Origin: Streptomyces venezuelae
GTDB taxonomy: Bacteria; Actinomycetota; Actinomycetes; Streptomycetales; Streptomycetaceae
Direction of reading: 5' to 3'
Assembly: GCF_008642275.1 (NCBI RefSeq)
Contig: NZ_CP029189.1
Location: forward strand, 7,670,001-7,734,000
Length of the DNA stretch: 64,000 nucleotides
In this document: positions 42,034-51,589 of the stretch, one piece after another
Layout of the letters: each line of letters starts with the position of its first letter
Position numbering within the stretch: position 1 is the stretch's first letter
The notes under the pieces: model-generated
Databases searched by the model: none
Told to the model about the DNA's origin: nothing
Seen by the model: the letters and a program-made list of their open reading frames with translations, nothing else
Program-made: the position numbers and the translations under genes

Positions 42034-44988
42034 CTATCGCTTGAGGAAGTCCTGACGGAGGGCGTCGAGGATGTGGGCGGCCTCCTGGAGATCGGCCTGC
42101 CGACAGCGGGCGGCCGCCGCCGACAGGCGCGCGACCGCCTCCGCGAAGCGGGCGAGACCGTTGCCCTCGATCAGAGCCGCGACCCTGACCGCTTCGGCCC
42201 GCGGCACCTCACCGTGCTCGCCGCCCTCCTCATGGGCGGCGATCGCGGCCTCCGCCTCGGCCAGGGCCTCCTCGAAGCGCTCGGCCTCCGCAAGGACACG
42301 GGCGCGGCGGTAGTGCACCGTGCCACGGCCGTACCACGGGGCGAAGTCCTCGGCGTCCTCCGGCACGGCGGCACCGATAGCGTCGGCCCGCGTGAGGTGC
42401 TCCAGCGCCGTGTCCAGGCCGTCGGCCTCCCGGGCCTGCATCGTGAGGCGGGCGAACTCGCACATCATGTGGATGATCAGCGACGGGTTCGGGGCCTCGG
42501 CATGAGCGGCGACGGCACGCTCGTACGCCGCCGCGGCCGCGTCCCACCGGTCGGCCATCGCCAGCGCGGTGGCCGCCTCCGCCGCCACCAGGGTGAGGAC
42601 CTGCCCGTCGTCCTCCCACGCCGAGACGATGTCCGCGAGCCTCAGGAACTGCTCCGCCGCCGGCAGATGCTCCCCCAGCTCCCGCAAGCCACGCGCCAAG
42701 GTCAGACGGGCCTGGGCGAGGACCCGCTCGTCACCCGCAGCCGCACCCCCGGCGCCCTCACCGGCCAGTACGGATTCCAGCACGGCGACCGCGTCGGCCT
42801 GCCGGCCACCACGAGCGAGGACCTCCGCGAGCTGCGACCGCACATCGGTGGCCTCGTCGTGGGCCCCGTCCTGGTCGAAGCGCGCCGCCGCCTCCGAGAA
42901 ATGGCGCACCGCACCGTTCACGTCGTCCAGATGCACGGCCGCGTGGCCGAGCAGGGCATACGTGGGAGCCACCGCGAAGTCCGTGTCGTCGTACCGGGCC
43001 GCGTCGGCGAGCGCCTGGTGCAGGAGCTCCACCGCCCGGGCCGGCTCACCCTTGCCGAGCATCAGCTGGGCCAGCACGGCGCGCGGGCGCGACCCGCGCC
43101 ACGGCCTCCCGGACGCGTCGACGGCCGCGAGAGCCGCCAGCAGGCCGTCCTCGGCGCGCGCGGCGTCACCACCACGGGCCGCCAGGTCCGCCTCGAACTG
43201 CAGCGCGTTGGCCACATGGTGGGGTACGGACAGGCGTTCCGCCTCGGCCCGCATCGTACCGGCGTGTTCCGCGAACCGCTGCGCGGCGGGGCCGGCCGTC
43301 TCAGGCAGCTCCCGCAGCGCTTCCTGGTAGGCCGCGAACGTCGCGGAGTACAGCACGGTGAGGTACTCCAGCTCGCGCTCCGCCTTCCCCTCGGCGTCCG
43401 CACCCTGCGTCCACGGCGCCCGGGTCTTGAGAAGCTCGGCCTCGGCCAGGGTCCCGTCCAGGCCGGCGCGGATCGCTTCCGGATCCGCCTCGTCGGAGCT
43501 GCTCAGCCACGCAAGGCTCCGGCTGCGCGCGGAGAGGGCGTGCCACGGCATCCCCAGGCCCTCGTACAGCTCGGCGGCCCGCGTCAGCTCGGCGGCGCTC
43601 TCCGCGTCGCGGTCCTTCCTGGCGAGGCGGTACGCACGCTGGTCGGCGATCTCCGCCTGCAGGAGTTCCTCGGGGCCGAGCGCGTCGTCGTGCGCGGCGC
43701 TGCCATCGGCCAGCCGCTCCTCGACACGGCTCCAGAGGCGGTACTCACCGGGGTGCCCGGCGGCGGCCAGGCGGCGTGCCTCCAGCACCAGGGCCACGAA
43801 CTCCTGCGGGATCTCCACCACGGCGGAGGCCGCTGCGGCGGGGACCGCACCGGGCACGGCCTGCCCGTCGGCGGGCCGGGTGAGGGACGTACGCAGTCCG
43901 AGCGGCAGCGGCTCGTCCAGCAGCGGCCGCTGCGCGAGGCGTGCCCGGCGCCGGTCCCCCACGGTGGTGGTGGCGTTGCGCGTGTCGAACGCGACGGTGA
44001 TCCGGTCCGCCTCGGAGCGGACGTGGGCGAGGAGTTCGCCGGCGTTCCAGTTCCGTCCGGGCGGGCCGGCGACGGCCGTGCCGGAATGTCCGTCCTCGGC
44101 GAGACGGGCGAGCAGCACCTCGGCACCGGTGAGGAAACCGAGACGGGCCAGCGGGGCACCGGTCGCCTCGAACAGCGGCCGGTTCTCGGCCAGGATCTCC
44201 AGCCCCCGGCCCTCGTTGCGGGAGAGGGCGCAGAACTCCAGGTGCAGACCGACCTCGTCCAGCATCCCGGTGTTGCCCCGCACCTGCCGGTAGCCGGTCA
44301 GATGGTGGGACCGTGCCTCGTCCTCACGGCCGGTGCGCAACAGCGGCAGAAGCGCGCGCGCCTGGCTCATCTGCGGTTCCTCGGTACAGCCCATCGACCC
44401 GCCGAGGACCGGCCGCCACGTCTCCAGCGCCCCGGCGTCCTCGCCCGCGGCCAGCTGGTGCTCGGCGAAATGCCGCGTCTCGCACGCCTGGCAGTCGCTC
44501 AGCTCCGTGCGGGGGCGGGTGGCCCAGAGGTCGTAGGCGTCGGCGACGCCCGTACCCGTGTGGAACGCCACGTGATAGCCCATCGCCGCGACCGGCTGCA
44601 TGCCGTGGTCGGCGGCGCCGTAACGGGTGCGCATCTGGTCGACCCACCCCTGGATCGCGGCCAGTGGCACTTCGGGCACCTGCAGCAGGGAGGTCGTCAC
44701 CCACTTGAAACGCCAGAAGACCTGGTGGGCCTCCCACTGGCTGAACGCCGCGGGCGCGGTGTCCCAGAGCTTGAGGACGCGGGCGAACACGACCGGCGAC
44801 TTGCGGTGCTCGCCGGTGAACTCGTACGTCGCCATCAGCTCCAGCAGAGCCGTGACGAGGACATCGGGTTCCTCGAACGACTCCGCGGCCTCGACCAGTT
44901 CCTCGGCGGTGACGGTGCGCTGCAGGCCGTGGGGCCGCTCGTTGTTCTCGCGGAGTGCTTCGACGACGGCCTCGGGGGTGTCCAGCAT
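42034..44988 (-). CDS. Large tetratricopeptide-repeat protein, partner of the HSP90-family gene
   Basis: A 984-residue soluble, almost wholly helical acidic protein. Repeated helix pairs of TPR type are clearest in the second half, for example the GKGEPARAVELLHQALADAA and RWDAAAAAYERAVAAH segments. The first third is less regular. It has no catalytic motif or membrane span. Its ATG follows the HSP90-like stop with no spacing (TAG then ATG), so the two are translationally coupled. TPR proteins act as co-chaperones for eukaryotic Hsp90. A comparable partnership here is an inference from gene order. Confidence 0.85.
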   Translation of the reverse strand: MLDTPEAVVEALRENNERPHGLQRTVTAEELVEAAESFEEPDVLVTALLELMATYEFTGEHRKSPVVFARVLKLWDTAPAAFSQWEAHQVFWRFKWVTTSLLQVPEVPLAAIQGWVDQMRTRYGAADHGMQPVAAMGYHVAFHTGTGVADAYDLWATRPRTELSDCQACETRHFAEHQLAAGEDAGALETWRPVLGGSMGCTEEPQMSQARALLPLLRTGREDEARSHHLTGYRQVRGNTGMLDEVGLHLEFCALSRNEGRGLEILAENRPLFEATGAPLARLGFLTGAEVLLARLAEDGHSGTAVAGPPGRNWNAGELLAHVRSEADRITVAFDTRNATTTVGDRRRARLAQRPLLDEPLPLGLRTSLTRPADGQAVPGAVPAAAASAVVEIPQEFVALVLEARRLAAAGHPGEYRLWSRVEERLADGSAAHDDALGPEELLQAEIADQRAYRLARKDRDAESAAELTRAAELYEGLGMPWHALSARSRSLAWLSSSDEADPEAIRAGLDGTLAEAELLKTRAPWTQGADAEGKAERELEYLTVLYSATFAAYQEALRELPETAGPAAQRFAEHAGTMRAEAERLSVPHHVANALQFEADLAARGGDAARAEDGLLAALAAVDASGRPWRGSRPRAVLAQLMLGKGEPARAVELLHQALADAARYDDTDFAVAPTYALLGHAAVHLDDVNGAVRHFSEAAARFDQDGAHDEATDVRSQLAEVLARGGRQADAVAVLESVLAGEGAGGAAAGDERVLAQARLTLARGLRELGEHLPAAEQFLRLADIVSAWEDDGQVLTLVAAEAATALAMADRWDAAAAAYERAVAAHAEAPNPSLIIHMMCEFARLTMQAREADGLDTALEHLTRADAIGAAVPEDAEDFAPWYGRGTVHYRRARVLAEAERFEEALAEAEAAIAAHEEGGEHGEVPRAEAVRVAALIEGNGLARFAEAVARLSAAAARCRQADLQEAAHILDALRQDFLKR

Positions 44989-46851
44989 CTACAGTTCCTT
45001 CCGGGGCTCGGAGCCGGGTGCCGCCGTGCCGGTGTGGTGCATGGCGTGGGTGAGCAGGCCGATGAAGGCCCGGTTGAGCAGGGCGCTCTCGCCGGCCCGG
45101 AGAGGACGGCGGCTGAGGAGCAGCGCCTGGCCGTAGAGCGCTTCCGCGGTGGTCACGGCGAGTCCGCGCTCGGCGACCGTGATCGCCTGCCGGACCAGCG
45201 GGTTGAGATGGTTCAGCACGAGCTGGGCCCGGGGGGTCTCCTGGCGCAGCGAGCCCAGGATGTCCGCCCACAGACCGTCGCTGTCGGCCGCGAGCCCCGA
45301 CCGGGTCCGCTCGTGGCGCGCCTCCCGGTTGTCGAGCAGCAGGGCGGGGGCCGTGACGGGCTGGAAGTCGCGCAGGACGACATCACAGTCGTGGAGGCCG
45401 ATCGTCTCGCGGGCGACGGCGAGGAAGGCCGCCGCGCGCAGCTCGGCCGACGGATCGACGGCGTCGAGGTGGGCGGTGACGGTGGCCGGGTCGAGGTCGG
45501 TGACGGCCGTACCGGGCCGGATCTCCGGCAGGCGGTGCACCAGGTCACGGTCATAGGTGTAGCCGCCGTTGACGACGCCCAGTCCGGCGGCCGAGGCGAT
45601 GGGGGCGACCTGGCGGAACTCCTCGACGCTGCGGGTGACCAGCACGGTCGCATGGTTCCGCGCGAACTCCTCCAGGGTGACGTTGCCGTCGGTGGTCTCG
45701 AACGGCAGCCACGGCAGCACGATGCGCAGCAGCTCGTCGTCGTAGCGGGCGAGCGCCTTGACGGCGAGGTGGTGGGTGTCGATGAAGCGGTGCAGCAGGG
45801 CGGGGTCGCTGGCGGCGAGGCCGGTGAGCCAGTCGCGGATCCGCTCGCCGAGGGCGTCCCGTACGGCGGACAGGGTTCCGTCCTCGTACAGGGCCTCCCG
45901 CGAGGCGGTCGGCCGCAGGCTGGTCGTGTCGACGACGCAGCGTACGAAGAACGCCCACTCCGGCAGCAGTTCGGGCGCCTGGTCCGTCAGCAGCATGCCC
46001 TTGAGATGCACACGATGGCCAGCGCGCTGCGCCGGGCTCACGGCCGTGGGCAGGACGTACGCGACACCGCGCAGCCCGGCGGCCGGGAGGTCGAGCTCGA
46101 TGGTGTCGAGCGGGGTGAAGTCGAACAGCGTCCGGCAGTAGGCGGTCATCGCCTCGCGCCGGGCCAGGGGCGAGCGGTGGGCCTGCTCCCACGGAGGGGT
46201 CTCGTTGACCTGCTCGCTCTCGCCGCGCGGTCCGACGACGGTGACCCCGTAGCGCAGCAGTCCACCGTAGTGGCGGGCCAGGGAGGCCACCCGCTGCGGG
46301 GTGGTCCACTCGGCGTTGTCGGCGCGCGGCGTGAGACGGACGGTGGTGCCCGGCTCGGGCACGGCCGAGGCCGGCAGGGTACGGATCGTGTACCGGCCGT
46401 CGGAGTGGCCACGCCACTCGACGGCGGGCGCCGCCGGATCGGCCGCGGAGCGACTGAGCACCGTGATCTCGTCCGCGACGACGAAGCAGGCGAGCAGGCC
46501 GATGCCGAACTGGCCGATGAAGTCGCCGCGGGCGGCGTCGAGCCCGGAACCGTCCAGGGACCCGCCGGACGTCCGCTTCGAGCTGCGCCCGATGGTGGCG
46601 AGGAACCGGTGGACGTCGGCCTCGGTGAGACCGATTCCGGTGTCCGTGACGGTCAGGGTGTCGCCGGTGCGCACCGTGATGCCGGCCGGTGAGCCGGGGG
46701 CGAGCGCCTGCCGGGCGGTGATGGCGTCCACGGCGTTCTGCAGCAGCTCGCGCAGGTAGACGCGGGGGCTGGAGTAGAGGTGGTGGGAGAGCAGGTCGAC
46801 CAGTCCGCGCAGGTCGACCTGGAAGGTGTGCGCAGTTTCTGAGTTTGGCAC
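44989..46851 (-). CDS. HSP90/HtpG-family ATPase
   Basis: A 620-residue GHKL ATPase with the HSP90 N-domain motifs. They are ELLQNAVDA (Glu35, Asn39, Asp42), TDTGIG (Asp70, Gly72, Gly74), GDFIGQFGIGLLACF near 109-123 and GTTVRLTP near 180. A middle-domain SREALYED segment keeps the ATP-sensing Arg. The length is like HtpG, but the middle and C-terminal parts are diverged. There is no EEVD tail; it ends RKEL. The start is uncertain: GTG 46851 and GTG 46875 both lack a good ribosome site. It is the first gene of a tight pair with the TPR protein. Confidence 0.88.
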   Translation of the reverse strand: MPNSETAHTFQVDLRGLVDLLSHHLYSSPRVYLRELLQNAVDAITARQALAPGSPAGITVRTGDTLTVTDTGIGLTEADVHRFLATIGRSSKRTSGGSLDGSGLDAARGDFIGQFGIGLLACFVVADEITVLSRSAADPAAPAVEWRGHSDGRYTIRTLPASAVPEPGTTVRLTPRADNAEWTTPQRVASLARHYGGLLRYGVTVVGPRGESEQVNETPPWEQAHRSPLARREAMTAYCRTLFDFTPLDTIELDLPAAGLRGVAYVLPTAVSPAQRAGHRVHLKGMLLTDQAPELLPEWAFFVRCVVDTTSLRPTASREALYEDGTLSAVRDALGERIRDWLTGLAASDPALLHRFIDTHHLAVKALARYDDELLRIVLPWLPFETTDGNVTLEEFARNHATVLVTRSVEEFRQVAPIASAAGLGVVNGGYTYDRDLVHRLPEIRPGTAVTDLDPATVTAHLDAVDPSAELRAAAFLAVARETIGLHDCDVVLRDFQPVTAPALLLDNREARHERTRSGLAADSDGLWADILGSLRQETPRAQLVLNHLNPLVRQAITVAERGLAVTTAEALYGQALLLSRRPLRAGESALLNRAFIGLLTHAMHHTGTAAPGSEPRKEL

Positions 46852-47085
46852 CTGGCGAAGTCTTTCGGTGGGCACGCGCGGGCGTCGGGGCGGCGCGTGC
46901 GGGGCGGGTGTGGGCGGAGCGGAACGGCGGCGTGTCCGGGACGGGAGCCTGGGCGCTGGGCGCCGGGTGCGGTCGTGCCGCGGCCGGGGCGCCGCGCGCC
47001 CGACCGGTGCCCGGGCGCGCGAAGGAGTCCCGCCGTGCGGTGAGCTCCCGGGCTCCCCGGACCGCCCCGGCGTTCGCGGGCTGGG

Positions 47086-48063
47086 TCAGCGCCCGGCCGA
47101 CGCACGCTGCCGACGGTAGGCGGCGGCGGGGTCGGAGCCGTTCAGGTAGTACCAGGGGAACTTGGTGACGCGGCCGTCGGTCGCGCGGAAGCACTCGCGT
47201 GCGCCGTCGCGCTCCCCGGCCAGCGAGAACGCCATGGCGAAGGTGTTGAGGACCTGGATCCAGCCTCCCCGGCGGGCGAAGTCCGAGTGCCGGAACGAGT
47301 GCTCGGCGGCCTCCGCCAGGGACGCCCTGACCTCGGACCGGCTCATGTAGGCGGCGTCCGGCCCGGAGTCGAGGGAGAGCCAGTGCTCCAGGTGCGCGAT
47401 GGCCACCAGCTGGCCCAGGTGCGTTCCGGCCGGGGCACCGAACGCGGACGACCGGGCGAACGCGTGCATCTCCTCGTGCGACCCGCCCCACTTTTCGCAC
47501 ACCTGCTGCAACTGTTGCTGGTGGGACGCCAGATGCTGCGGGTCACGGCGCACCACGGCCTCGAACCGCCGTCGCGCGAGGGTCTGCCCGACCTCCAGGC
47601 CACGGCCGGTGACCTGGAGTCCGTACCAGGGTGAGGTCCACTGCGGCTCGCGGTCCGCCGCCTCGTACAGCCGCTGTTCGGCCGTGCGCAGACGCGCGTG
47701 GAAGACCTCGAACTGCTGGCGCGAGACGTCCTTCGCCCGCGCGCCGGTCCGAGCGTCCCAGCCCCAGCTGATGTGACGAATGCCCGCCACGAGACGGGGA
47801 AGGGCGGATTCGGGCTCCGCTTCGACGACTTTGTCGATCCACCGCTCCACCCCGGCGGTGTCGCCGACGGCCCACAGCAGCTCGGTCCGGTCGTCGCTCT
47901 CCGAACGTGCGTCGAGCACCTCGCGCACCGTGCTCCAGTCCGCTGCGGCGGCAGCCTCCCGCACACGCCGCACCTCGGGATCGCCCGAGTCCTCCTGCAC
48001 GCGGGCCGCGGGCCGGCCGGCCCATTTCCCGAGCGTGTCTCCCCAATGACGGAGCAACGTCAT
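47086..48063 (-). CDS. Hypothetical helical-repeat protein
   Basis: A 325-residue soluble protein, MTLLRHWGDTLGKWAG at the start, with TPR-like helices through its length and several Trp-rich turns (WGWDART, PWYGLQV). It resembles DUF4034-type streptomycete proteins in layout, but I am unsure. AAGGGG lies upstream of ATG 48063. It lies 234 bases upstream of the HSP90-family gene on the same strand, so it may or may not share its transcript. Function unknown. Confidence 0.75.
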   Translation of the reverse strand: MTLLRHWGDTLGKWAGRPAARVQEDSGDPEVRRVREAAAAADWSTVREVLDARSESDDRTELLWAVGDTAGVERWIDKVVEAEPESALPRLVAGIRHISWGWDARTGARAKDVSRQQFEVFHARLRTAEQRLYEAADREPQWTSPWYGLQVTGRGLEVGQTLARRRFEAVVRRDPQHLASHQQQLQQVCEKWGGSHEEMHAFARSSAFGAPAGTHLGQLVAIAHLEHWLSLDSGPDAAYMSRSEVRASLAEAAEHSFRHSDFARRGGWIQVLNTFAMAFSLAGERDGARECFRATDGRVTKFPWYYLNGSDPAAAYRRQRASAGR

Positions 48064-48230
48064 GCCCCCACCCCTTGAAATGTCCGAACGAGGAGGGCGT
48101 TGATCACCTCCCGTGAAGGTAGTGACTATCACGTCCGACCGGCAATCGCACACACGTTTCCCGGCGTGCGTCGGCGAGGAGCAGAGCACACGTCACGCGC
48201 TCCGCCGGGGCGGGTGGGGTGCGCAGACGG

Positions 48231-48268
48231 CGGCGCCCCGCTCCGGGGATCCCGGTGGCGGGGCGCCG
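48231..48268 (-). terminator. Intrinsic terminator of the secreted crystallin-like gene
   Basis: CGGCGCCCCGC (48231-48241) pairs perfectly with GCGGGGCGCCG (48258-48268). An inner CCGGG/CCCGG helix extends the structure. It lies 15 bases downstream of the leftward gene stop. Confidence 0.8.
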
Positions 48269-48283
48269 TCGCGTGCGGGCCTG

Positions 48284-48838
48284 CTACAGCAGGGCGATCG
48301 AACTCGCCCGGTCGTTCATCGCGTCCCCGACGTACGAGGTCGACTGCTGGTACTCCTGGTGGATTCCGGAGGTGTTGGGGGCGTCCCACAGCTCCAGCCA
48401 GCACGACAGAGTGGTCAGCGAGCTGACGGAGTTGTTCCAGATGCCGTCGAGGTTGATCTGTGCGTCGCGGCCGTTGCCGCTCTGGCAGCCGTTGGCGCCG
48501 GCTAAGACCAGGGCGGAGCCGCCGTAGTTCGAGTCCGCGTAGATGACACCGAGCTGCACGGACTGCGTCGCCGCAGGGCCCATGGAGGCCTTGAGGCGTT
48601 CGGCCAGGCTCTGGTCGATGTGCTTCGCCGACAACGGCGCGTCCGTGATCCGTCCGTGGGTGGAGGCGGTGATGGCCTCCCGGAAGGTGCCGTAGCACTG
48701 CTTGCTGCCTGAATCGATGTCGAGCACGCAGTTCGTCGGCGCGGGCGAGGGCGCGGCGTTCGCGGTGGCGGCGCCCGTGCCCAGGGCCAGGATGGTGGCT
48801 GCTGATGCGATGGCGATACGTGACGTACGAGCAAACAT
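48284..48838 (-). CDS. Secreted protein, beta/gamma-crystallin-like
   Basis: A 184-residue exported protein. The signal peptide ends near residue 28 (TANAAPSPAP). The mature part has four Cys and a SNYGGSALVLAG strand-turn with SVSSLTTLSCWLELWDAPN, which recall the beta/gamma-crystallin or I36-inhibitor fold of secreted streptomycete proteins; this is a tentative match. GGAG lies 7 bases before the ATG. A strong terminator follows. It is divergent from a secreted ricin-type lectin gene. Confidence 0.75.
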   Translation of the reverse strand: MFARTSRIAIASAATILALGTGAATANAAPSPAPTNCVLDIDSGSKQCYGTFREAITASTHGRITDAPLSAKHIDQSLAERLKASMGPAATQSVQLGVIYADSNYGGSALVLAGANGCQSGNGRDAQINLDGIWNNSVSSLTTLSCWLELWDAPNTSGIHQEYQQSTSYVGDAMNDRASSIALL

Positions 48839-49262
48839 GGGTCACTCCTATCGGTTCGTTCTGCCAACACCATGGATGCTCGCGTCCCACTCGGGCATGA
48901 GCCAGAGGCACATTCGGCCAGACTCGTTGTATGTCGCACGAGTGTTGCGGTTCCACAGGCGGAGCCTGACGCCGTGCGCGGGACCTGACCTGCCCTCGTA
49001 CGTGGGGCGAGCCACCGGCGGGGACCGGGACGGGAGGGAGAATCCGGCTCGAACTGTTCGAGGTCCGCGCGCGGCCCCGGACCGCCGCGGCCGGCCGTCT
49101 CCACCTCGGGCGCGGACCGCCTGGAAGGTCCGGGCCCCCGTGGCCGGATCGGCGCTCTGCCGCAGAAGGGCCGGCCTGTGTTCAGCTACGTGCCGGCACC
49201 TGCCGGGCGACGCCGGCCCGAAGCGGCACCGCCCGCACGCACCCGAAGAGTTGGGAGAGAAC
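48839..49262. promoter_or_regulatory. Divergent spacer between two secreted-protein genes
   Basis: A 424-bp region without a convincing gene. The left 120 bp are AT-richer (CATTCGGCCAGACTCGTTG area) and probably hold the leftward promoter. I found no clear operator. Confidence 0.4.
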
Positions 49263-49883
49263 ATGCCCCGTCCCGCCCGCTCGGCGGCGGTCACCGCGAT
49301 CACCGCCGTCGCCTTCGCCACCGCTCTGACCGGAACCGCCGGAGCCGACGCCTCCGGCGGTTCCGCAGCCCCGGCCCGGGCCGTACCCCAGCCCGTGTAC
49401 TGGAACGCACCGCCGCAGGGCGTCACGGCCCCCGCACCGCAGCGACTGCTGAACCAGCCCGTACGGATCACCAACGACTTCGCCAAACGTCCCACCACCC
49501 AGTGTCTGGACGTGGATGCCAACGGTGGCGGAAACGGCACGGTCGTCCAGATCTGGCAGTGCAACGGCACCACCCAGCAACGGTGGTACCTCTGGAACAA
49601 CGGCGCGCTGGAGAGCTACCGCTTCCCCGGCAAATGCCTGGACGCCGACCTCAACGGCGGTGGCCGCAACGGCACCAAGGTACAGATCTGGGACTGCAAC
49701 AACACGCCGCAGCAGAGCTGGTCCCACCCGTCGGGCGACCGTGCGATCTACAACGCGCGCTTCTACTCCGGCGGCAACATCGTCATGGACCGCGACGCGA
49801 ACGTCCTGGGCAACGGGGCCCGCATCCAGCTGTGGCAGAAGAACTTCCAGTCGCAGCAGTGGTGGGACGTCTGGGCCGACTGA
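49263..49883 (+). CDS. Secreted ricin-type beta-trefoil lectin
   Basis: A 206-residue exported protein. The signal peptide ends near residue 30 (GTAGADASG). A short Pro-rich linker precedes one ricin B-like beta-trefoil from about residue 68, with three QxW repeats (QQRWYLW, QQSWSHP, QQWWDVW) and CLDxD sugar-pocket motifs (CLDVDANGGG, CLDADLNGGG). There is no catalytic domain, so it is a free carbohydrate-binding protein. GGGAGA precedes the ATG. It carries the same fold as the C-terminal part of the sigma-factor fusion about 12 kb away. Confidence 0.92.
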   Translation: MPRPARSAAVTAITAVAFATALTGTAGADASGGSAAPARAVPQPVYWNAPPQGVTAPAPQRLLNQPVRITNDFAKRPTTQCLDVDANGGGNGTVVQIWQCNGTTQQRWYLWNNGALESYRFPGKCLDADLNGGGRNGTKVQIWDCNNTPQQSWSHPSGDRAIYNARFYSGGNIVMDRDANVLGNGARIQLWQKNFQSQQWWDVWAD

Positions 49884-49904
49884 CCTGGGCAGCCAGCGCG
49901 ACGA

Positions 49905-49944
49905 TCCTCCTCGGGTACGCGATGACGATCGGAAGCCCGAGGAG
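49905..49944. terminator. Terminator-like hairpin
   Basis: CCTCCTCGGG (49905-49914) pairs perfectly with CCCGAGGAGG (49935-49944) over a 20-base loop, between the lectin gene and the convergent DUF1877 gene. Confidence 0.6.
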
Positions 49945-50000
49945 GTGTCACGTCCGGCCCGCGGACGGTGCGGCGGCGCCAGGCGTGGCGGGGTCGCGGG

Positions 50001-50525
50001 TCAGTCCCACCAGAGCACGACGAGCAGACGGCGCTCGGCTGCTTCGAGGTAGAAGTCGCGCAAGGCGTTGAAGTGCCCGAGCAGGTACGCGCGCACGCCG
50101 CCGGTGATGTGGGCGGCCTCGGGGCCGATCAGGGAGGTGACCTCACGGTCGTCGGCTGGCAGCGCGGCGAGGAGGGCCGCCATGTCGATCTGGCCGAGCA
50201 GTTCGGAAACGACCGCCACCTGGGCGACATCCAGGGCGGTGGGGGTGCCGCCCAAGGGGGCTATGGCGTGCGGGTGGGTGGCGAGGAAGCCGAGGTCCAG
50301 ACCGGTGTCGCCGTCGGTGGCCCGGCGCAGAGCATGAAGAGGGACCCCTTCGAGTCCGGCGGCCTCGCCGACGCGGTCCAGCAGCGCCGGTGCCCAGTCC
50401 AGGTCCAGTACGTCAGGCGCCGGTGGATCCCATCGGGGATCACGATCCGGTGACGCGTCGGCGGACTGACGGCAGGCGGCGAGGTACGACTCCGGGATAC
50501 GGGCGAGCTGCAGGGTGACGGCCAT
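50001..50525 (-). CDS. DUF1877 family protein
   Basis: A 174-residue soluble protein starting MAVTLQLARIPESYL. LDLDWAPALLDRV near residue 41 and the late HFNALRDFYLEAAERRLLVVLWWD match DUF1877 (YfbM-like). The family has no known biochemical role and is often near toxin/immunity genes. No ribosome site is evident; a GATGAT hexamer 6 bases before the ATG would allow leaderless expression. Confidence 0.85.
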   Translation of the reverse strand: MAVTLQLARIPESYLAACRQSADASPDRDPRWDPPAPDVLDLDWAPALLDRVGEAAGLEGVPLHALRRATDGDTGLDLGFLATHPHAIAPLGGTPTALDVAQVAVVSELLGQIDMAALLAALPADDREVTSLIGPEAAHITGGVRAYLLGHFNALRDFYLEAAERRLLVVLWWD

Positions 50526-50750
50526 GACGCCATCATCCACGGCATGCCCAACGGACTCGTACGCGGCCGGGCAACGGCGGTTGCCGAGCGGTGCGGGGCG
50601 CACAGGTCCCCGTCGACACGGGCGCGCCTGTACGTGCCGCACGGTGTCGTGGAGCCGCAGCCGCCCTCGATGCGCAGCCGCCGGAACGGCCCCGGCGCGT
50701 GACAGGGCGGCCAGAGGGAACGAAATACCGGTTTCCGTCCCGGAGACCGA

Positions 50751-50957
50751 TCACGTGATCGGCTGTGTGGTCCCGTCAGGGAGCGAGAACGTCTCGCTGG
50801 CGTAGGGGCGTGCCGTGACCTGCCCGCCCGCGGCCGTGCACTCGTCTCTGGTGATGTTCGGAGACGATGCGGCTGCGGTGCTGACGGCGCCGATCGCGCT
50901 CATCCCGGCAAGAGTGGCCCCGGCGAGGGCGAGGCCCAGGACTCTGCGTATGCGCAT
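50751..50957 (-). CDS. Small secreted protein
   Basis: A 68-residue exported protein. The signal peptide ends near residue 30 (STAAASSPN), leaving about 38 residues with the motif ITRDECTAAGGQV seen in small secreted streptomycete peptides. Related peptides usually have a second Cys; here only one remains. A strong GAGGAGGAGG ribosome site precedes the ATG. Function unknown. Confidence 0.75.
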   Translation of the reverse strand: MRIRRVLGLALAGATLAGMSAIGAVSTAAASSPNITRDECTAAGGQVTARPYASETFSLPDGTTQPIT

Positions 50958-51268
50958 GACTTCCTCCTCCTCTCAGGCGCCTCCGTTCGGCCCTCGGGAA
51001 GGACAAGTCTCAGGACGACGGCGCCCTACCACCCAGCATGGGCGCTCCACCCGTGACCCGCGAGGCGAGGCCGGACCCTGCAGCCGACACCGGGCACGGG
51101 CGATCGCGGACGGTGACCTGACCGCCCCGGAGAGGCATACGGCGGCTGCGGGGCCGGCAGCCGGTGCGCTCCGGTCCCGCCCCAAGAGGAAACCCGCCTC
51201 GCCGTCTGAGGGGTTACCCCGAGGCGGAGGCGCAGACACCCGGCACCGCCGACGCGCGACGAGGAGCG
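50958..51268. other. Intergenic region with a terminator
   Basis: A 311-bp spacer. The only clear structure is a hairpin, CCGCCTCG (51194-51201) with CGAGGCGG (51220-51227), which would terminate the leftward DUF6332 gene. No gene is seen in the rest. Confidence 0.5.
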
Positions 51269-51511
51269 TCAGCCGTGCCGCCCGTGTCGCCACAGGACAT
51301 GGACGACACGGACCACCGCGAGAACTCCGGCGACCCAGGCCCCGCCGACCTGGAGGAACTCCTCGACCGCAGGAGGAAGGTGCCAGACGGCCGTCGGCCC
51401 GGCGATCGCGGCGAACACCACGGCGCCGAGGAACCCCGCGCTCAACAGCGCATACCCGATCTCGACAGGTAACTCGTCTCGTTCCGCCTGGCTCCGTCGT
51501 CTCGTCGTCAT
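51269..51511 (-). CDS. DUF6332-type small membrane protein
   Basis: An 80-residue protein with two membrane spans. The start MTTRRRSQAERDELPVEIGY and the helix ALLSAGFLGAVVFAAIAGP match the DUF6332 family of streptomycetes, whose function is unknown. The ribosome site is weak. It lies 78 bases downstream of the SUMF1-type gene on the same strand. Confidence 0.75.
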   Translation of the reverse strand: MTTRRRSQAERDELPVEIGYALLSAGFLGAVVFAAIAGPTAVWHLPPAVEEFLQVGGAWVAGVLAVVRVVHVLWRHGRHG

Positions 51512-51589
51512 GGCGCAACCGTCGCACGGGGAGCCGCCGACCGTCCACGAGGCAACGCCAAGGGCGGGGGCCAGGGGCCGGATGGCCGG

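Noticed and set aside
42073..46692. A continuous open frame of over 1500 codons on the top strand across the TPR and HSP90 genes
   Set aside because: It mirrors the codon pattern of the opposite-strand genes; its product is rich in Arg, Gly, Gln and Val without domains, whereas the leftward frames encode clear HSP90 and TPR motifs.
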